A DNA stretch of 64,000 nt from Rhodoferax sp. (lineage in GTDB: Bacteria > Pseudomonadota > Gammaproteobacteria > Burkholderiales > Burkholderiaceae_C). Location: positions 1 through 64,000 of the forward strand of contig NZ_JAAFIX010000004.1 in NCBI RefSeq assembly GCF_013297935.1, written 5' to 3'. This document shows positions 61,922 to 64,000 of the stretch, in pieces. Both the position numbers and the translations under genes were made by a program. The notes below the pieces were generated by a model that made no database searches, was not told where the DNA came from, and saw only the letters and a list, made by a program, of their open reading frames with translations. Position 1 is the stretch's first letter. Every line of letters begins with the position of its first letter.

Positions 61922-62569
61922 ATGGCATGGTTAGATACGCCGTCTACGGCATTTGAAGGCAGCCGCCGCATTGCCAGTGGCACGCTGCGCGAGGTGGCGC
62001 TGGCCACCAAGCCCGTGGTGGACCAGTGGGCCAGCAGCGTGAGCCCGCCGCCCATTCTCATTTTCGACGCGGCCACCAGCGAGGTGATCGATCTGGATTG
62101 GCGGGGGTCACTGAGTGATGTGGTGCACCGCCTGAGCGTGTTGGCCCCGGCTATGGATGCCGCAAATCAGCCGCCGTCGGCAGAACCCGAAGACGAACCT
62201 GTTGCCAATGAACCGCGTGGTCGCGGGCGGCCCAAGCTGGGTGTGCAAGCGCGCGAAGTGACCCTGCTGCCGCGCCACTGGGAGTGGCTTGCCTCGCAGC
62301 CTGGCGGTGCCTCGGTGGCGCTGCGCAAGCTGGTGGAGGCGGCGCGCAAATCAAGTGAAACCGCAGACCGCGTGCGCCGCAGCGCAGCCGTGACCTACAA
62401 GTTCATGTCCACCATGGCGTCCCACGAGGCCAGCTTTGAAGAAGCCAGCCGCGCACTGTTTGCAGGCAACGCCATGGGTTTTCAGGCTTGCATCGCACTG
62501 TGGTCTGCCGACGTTCAAACCCATCTCATGGCCATCGCACGCGATGCCTTTCTCACACTGGAGCACTAG
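61922..62569 (+). CDS. DUF2239-family protein
   Basis: A 215-residue protein. The conserved order is AFEGSRRIASGTLREVALA, ILIFDAATSEVIDLDWRG, PRGRGRPKLGVQAREVTLLP and RHWEWLASQPGGASVALRKLV, matching DUF2239. The GRGRPKLG stretch looks like an AT-hook, which suggests DNA binding; function is unknown. ATG at 61922 is preferred over one nine codons upstream because of the -10 box. The MATE gene begins two bases after its stop. Confidence 0.85.
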   Translation: MAWLDTPSTAFEGSRRIASGTLREVALATKPVVDQWASSVSPPPILIFDAATSEVIDLDWRGSLSDVVHRLSVLAPAMDAANQPPSAEPEDEPVANEPRGRGRPKLGVQAREVTLLPRHWEWLASQPGGASVALRKLVEAARKSSETADRVRRSAAVTYKFMSTMASHEASFEEASRALFAGNAMGFQACIALWSADVQTHLMAIARDAFLTLEH

Positions 62570-62571
62570 CC

Positions 62572-63951
62572 TTGGCACATCCTCACACAACAACCCCGGC
62601 GCCCGGCGCACAAACGCCACCGCTGTGGAAGGCCTACTTAGCGTTCCTCGTGCCCATGGTGATCAGCAACATCCTGCAGGCGGTGTCCGGCACGGTGAAC
62701 AACATTTACCTGGGGCAAATGTTGGGCGTGCAGGCGCTGGCGGCCGGTACGGCGTCGTTTCCGCTGATCTTCATGCTGATCTCTTTCATGATCGGTTTGG
62801 GCATGGGCGCCTCCGTGCTCATCGGCCAAGCCTGGGGGGCTAAAGAGCCGGAGCGGGTGCGTGAGATCGCCGCCACCACGCTTACCGTAGGCGCAATCGC
62901 AGGACTGGTGGTTGCGGTGTGTGGTGGCATCTGGACCGAAGACGTTTTGCGCGCTCTCGGCACCCCGCAGGATATCCTTGCCGATGCTGTGACCAATGCA
63001 CGCGTAACCTTGGTCACTTCGCCGGTGCTGTTTGTGTTCTTGCTCATCACGTCCATGCAGCGTGGTGTGGGCGATACCAAAACACCGCTCAAAACTCTCA
63101 TCATCTCTACCGCTGTGGGGCTGGTGTTGGCACCTGCACTCATCAAAGGCTGGCTGGGCCTGCCGCAGCTGGGTGTGGCTGGTTCAGCAACAGCATCAGC
63201 CATTGGGCTGTTTGTGGCCCTGGCGTGGACCGCGCGCTACATGCGCCACACCCGCCACCCCATGGCGCCTGATGCGGCGTTTCGCAAGCACCTGGGCATC
63301 AACAAGCCAGTTTTGGCCAAGGTGGTGCGCATCGGGCTGCCCACGGCGGTCACGGTGCTGACCATGGCGTTGTCGGAGTTGTCGGTGCTGTTTCTGGTGA
63401 ACGGCTTCGGCTCGCACGCCACTGCAGCCTACGGTGCGGTGAACCAGATCATCTCGTACGTGCAGTTCCCGGCGCTGTCCATTTCCATCTCTGCCTCTAT
63501 CCTCGGCGCGCAGGCGATTGGCGCGGGGCGTACCCACATGCTGGGGCAGATTGCCAAGACCGGCATTGTGTTGAACCTGGTGTTCACGGGTGCGCTCGTG
63601 GTTGCGGGCTACGCACTGTCGCGGCCCATTCTGGGGCTGTTTATAGCGGACTCCACAGTGGTGGACACCGCCCAGTCGCTGCTGCACATCATGCTGTGGA
63701 GCATTGTGATTATGGGCATGTCCACCGTGCTGTCGGGGCTGATGCGTGCCAGTGGCACGGTGGTAGTGCCCACGGCCCTGAGTGTGCTGGCAATCATCGG
63801 GGTGCAGGTGCCGGTGGCTTGGCTGCTGAGCCAGCGCTACGGCTTGGATGGCGTATGGGCTGCTTATCCGGTCGCATTTGTAGCCATGCTTGCCATGCAA
63901 ACCACTTACTACCGGATGGTGTGGCGCAAGAAGCCGATCAAGCGCCTTTGA
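62572..63951 (+). CDS. MATE-family efflux transporter
   Basis: A 459-residue membrane protein with twelve helices in two halves, typical of MATE drug or metabolite exporters driven by Na+ or H+. LVPMVISNILQAVSGTVNNIYLGQMLGVQALAA (cited in part as NNIYLGQMLG) and ISASILGAQAIGAGRTHML are the two half-repeats. The best start is TTG at 62572, two bases after the DUF2239 stop; upstream ATG frames lie within that gene. The substrate is unknown. The last 49 bases of the window hold only a short AAACCGAAAC direct repeat. Confidence 0.9.
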   Translation: MAHPHTTTPAPGAQTPPLWKAYLAFLVPMVISNILQAVSGTVNNIYLGQMLGVQALAAGTASFPLIFMLISFMIGLGMGASVLIGQAWGAKEPERVREIAATTLTVGAIAGLVVAVCGGIWTEDVLRALGTPQDILADAVTNARVTLVTSPVLFVFLLITSMQRGVGDTKTPLKTLIISTAVGLVLAPALIKGWLGLPQLGVAGSATASAIGLFVALAWTARYMRHTRHPMAPDAAFRKHLGINKPVLAKVVRIGLPTAVTVLTMALSELSVLFLVNGFGSHATAAYGAVNQIISYVQFPALSISISASILGAQAIGAGRTHMLGQIAKTGIVLNLVFTGALVVAGYALSRPILGLFIADSTVVDTAQSLLHIMLWSIVIMGMSTVLSGLMRASGTVVVPTALSVLAIIGVQVPVAWLLSQRYGLDGVWAAYPVAFVAMLAMQTTYYRMVWRKKPIKRL

Positions 63952-64000
63952 AATAAACCGAAACAAACCGAAACTGCGCTGACACCCTGTATCAAGGGTG

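Overview
The window is about 64 kb of GC-rich chromosome from a betaproteobacterium, most likely a Comamonadaceae member (Rhodoferax/Curvibacter-like). Evidence for this: the 5S rRNA sequence, separate glyQ/glyS genes, the corC-lnt order, aceK, a thiD-thiE fusion, a LiuR-controlled leucine pathway, and short dispersed palindromes of a kind I recall from that family (recalled, not checked). I see no phage, plasmid, IS transposase, CRISPR array or tRNA gene.

Layout. 1-160: 5S rRNA and the terminator of an rRNA operon. 0.2-9.7 kb: housekeeping genes (FFLEELY-family protein, GNAT, corC-lnt, glyQ-glyS-gmhB-plsC, YgjP-like metallopeptidase). 9.8-11.6 kb: liuR-liuA behind a perfect 22-bp palindrome. 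11.6-16.2 kb: LTA-synthase-like protein, carbonic anhydrase, aceK. 16.2-17.9 kb: a small accessory patch with two toxin-antitoxin-like pairs (Phd-like/CcdB and MNT/HEPN). 18.0-24.0 kb: TPP riboswitch and thiC-thiO-thiS-thiG-thiDE. 24-25.5 kb: a Deg-type protease on the minus strand. 25.5-46.4 kb: a second copy of the LiuR palindrome, thiolase, acyl-CoA dehydrogenase, both methylcrotonyl-CoA carboxylase subunits (liuB, liuD) and hmgL, interleaved with unrelated small genes. Inside this stretch is a minus-strand biotin-uptake operon, bioM-bioN-bioY, with a CoA ligase and a thiolase (yhfT/yhfS type). Biotin is the cofactor of LiuD, so uptake and use are neighbours. 47-51.3 kb: a putative antiporter, an MHS-type transporter with a large insertion, and two small unknowns. 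51.4-57.9 kb: a very large gene encoding two complete UvrA units in tandem. 57.9-64 kb: a minus-strand cluster (DUF2867, CopD-like, GT1 glycosyltransferase, membrane protein), an AraC regulator, a uvrA remnant, DUF2239 and a MATE exporter.

The most unusual signal is a set of small palindromic elements lying in frame inside genes. Seven of them have a conserved central core: core A, 47 bp and identical in thiG and an araC gene; core B, about 35 bp, five copies in the double uvrA. Each core is flanked by inverted-repeat arms of 10-27 bp, and the arms are perfect or nearly perfect within a site but unrelated between sites. The conserved part is therefore the loop, while the stem is private to each locus. 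A third family, C, of about 47-49 bp (eight copies, seven of them touching coding sequence) supplies a start codon to thiDE, part of the N-terminal membrane segment of Lnt, and the linker of a YbaK-DUF1289 fusion. I could not run alignments or searches; all similarities were read by eye.
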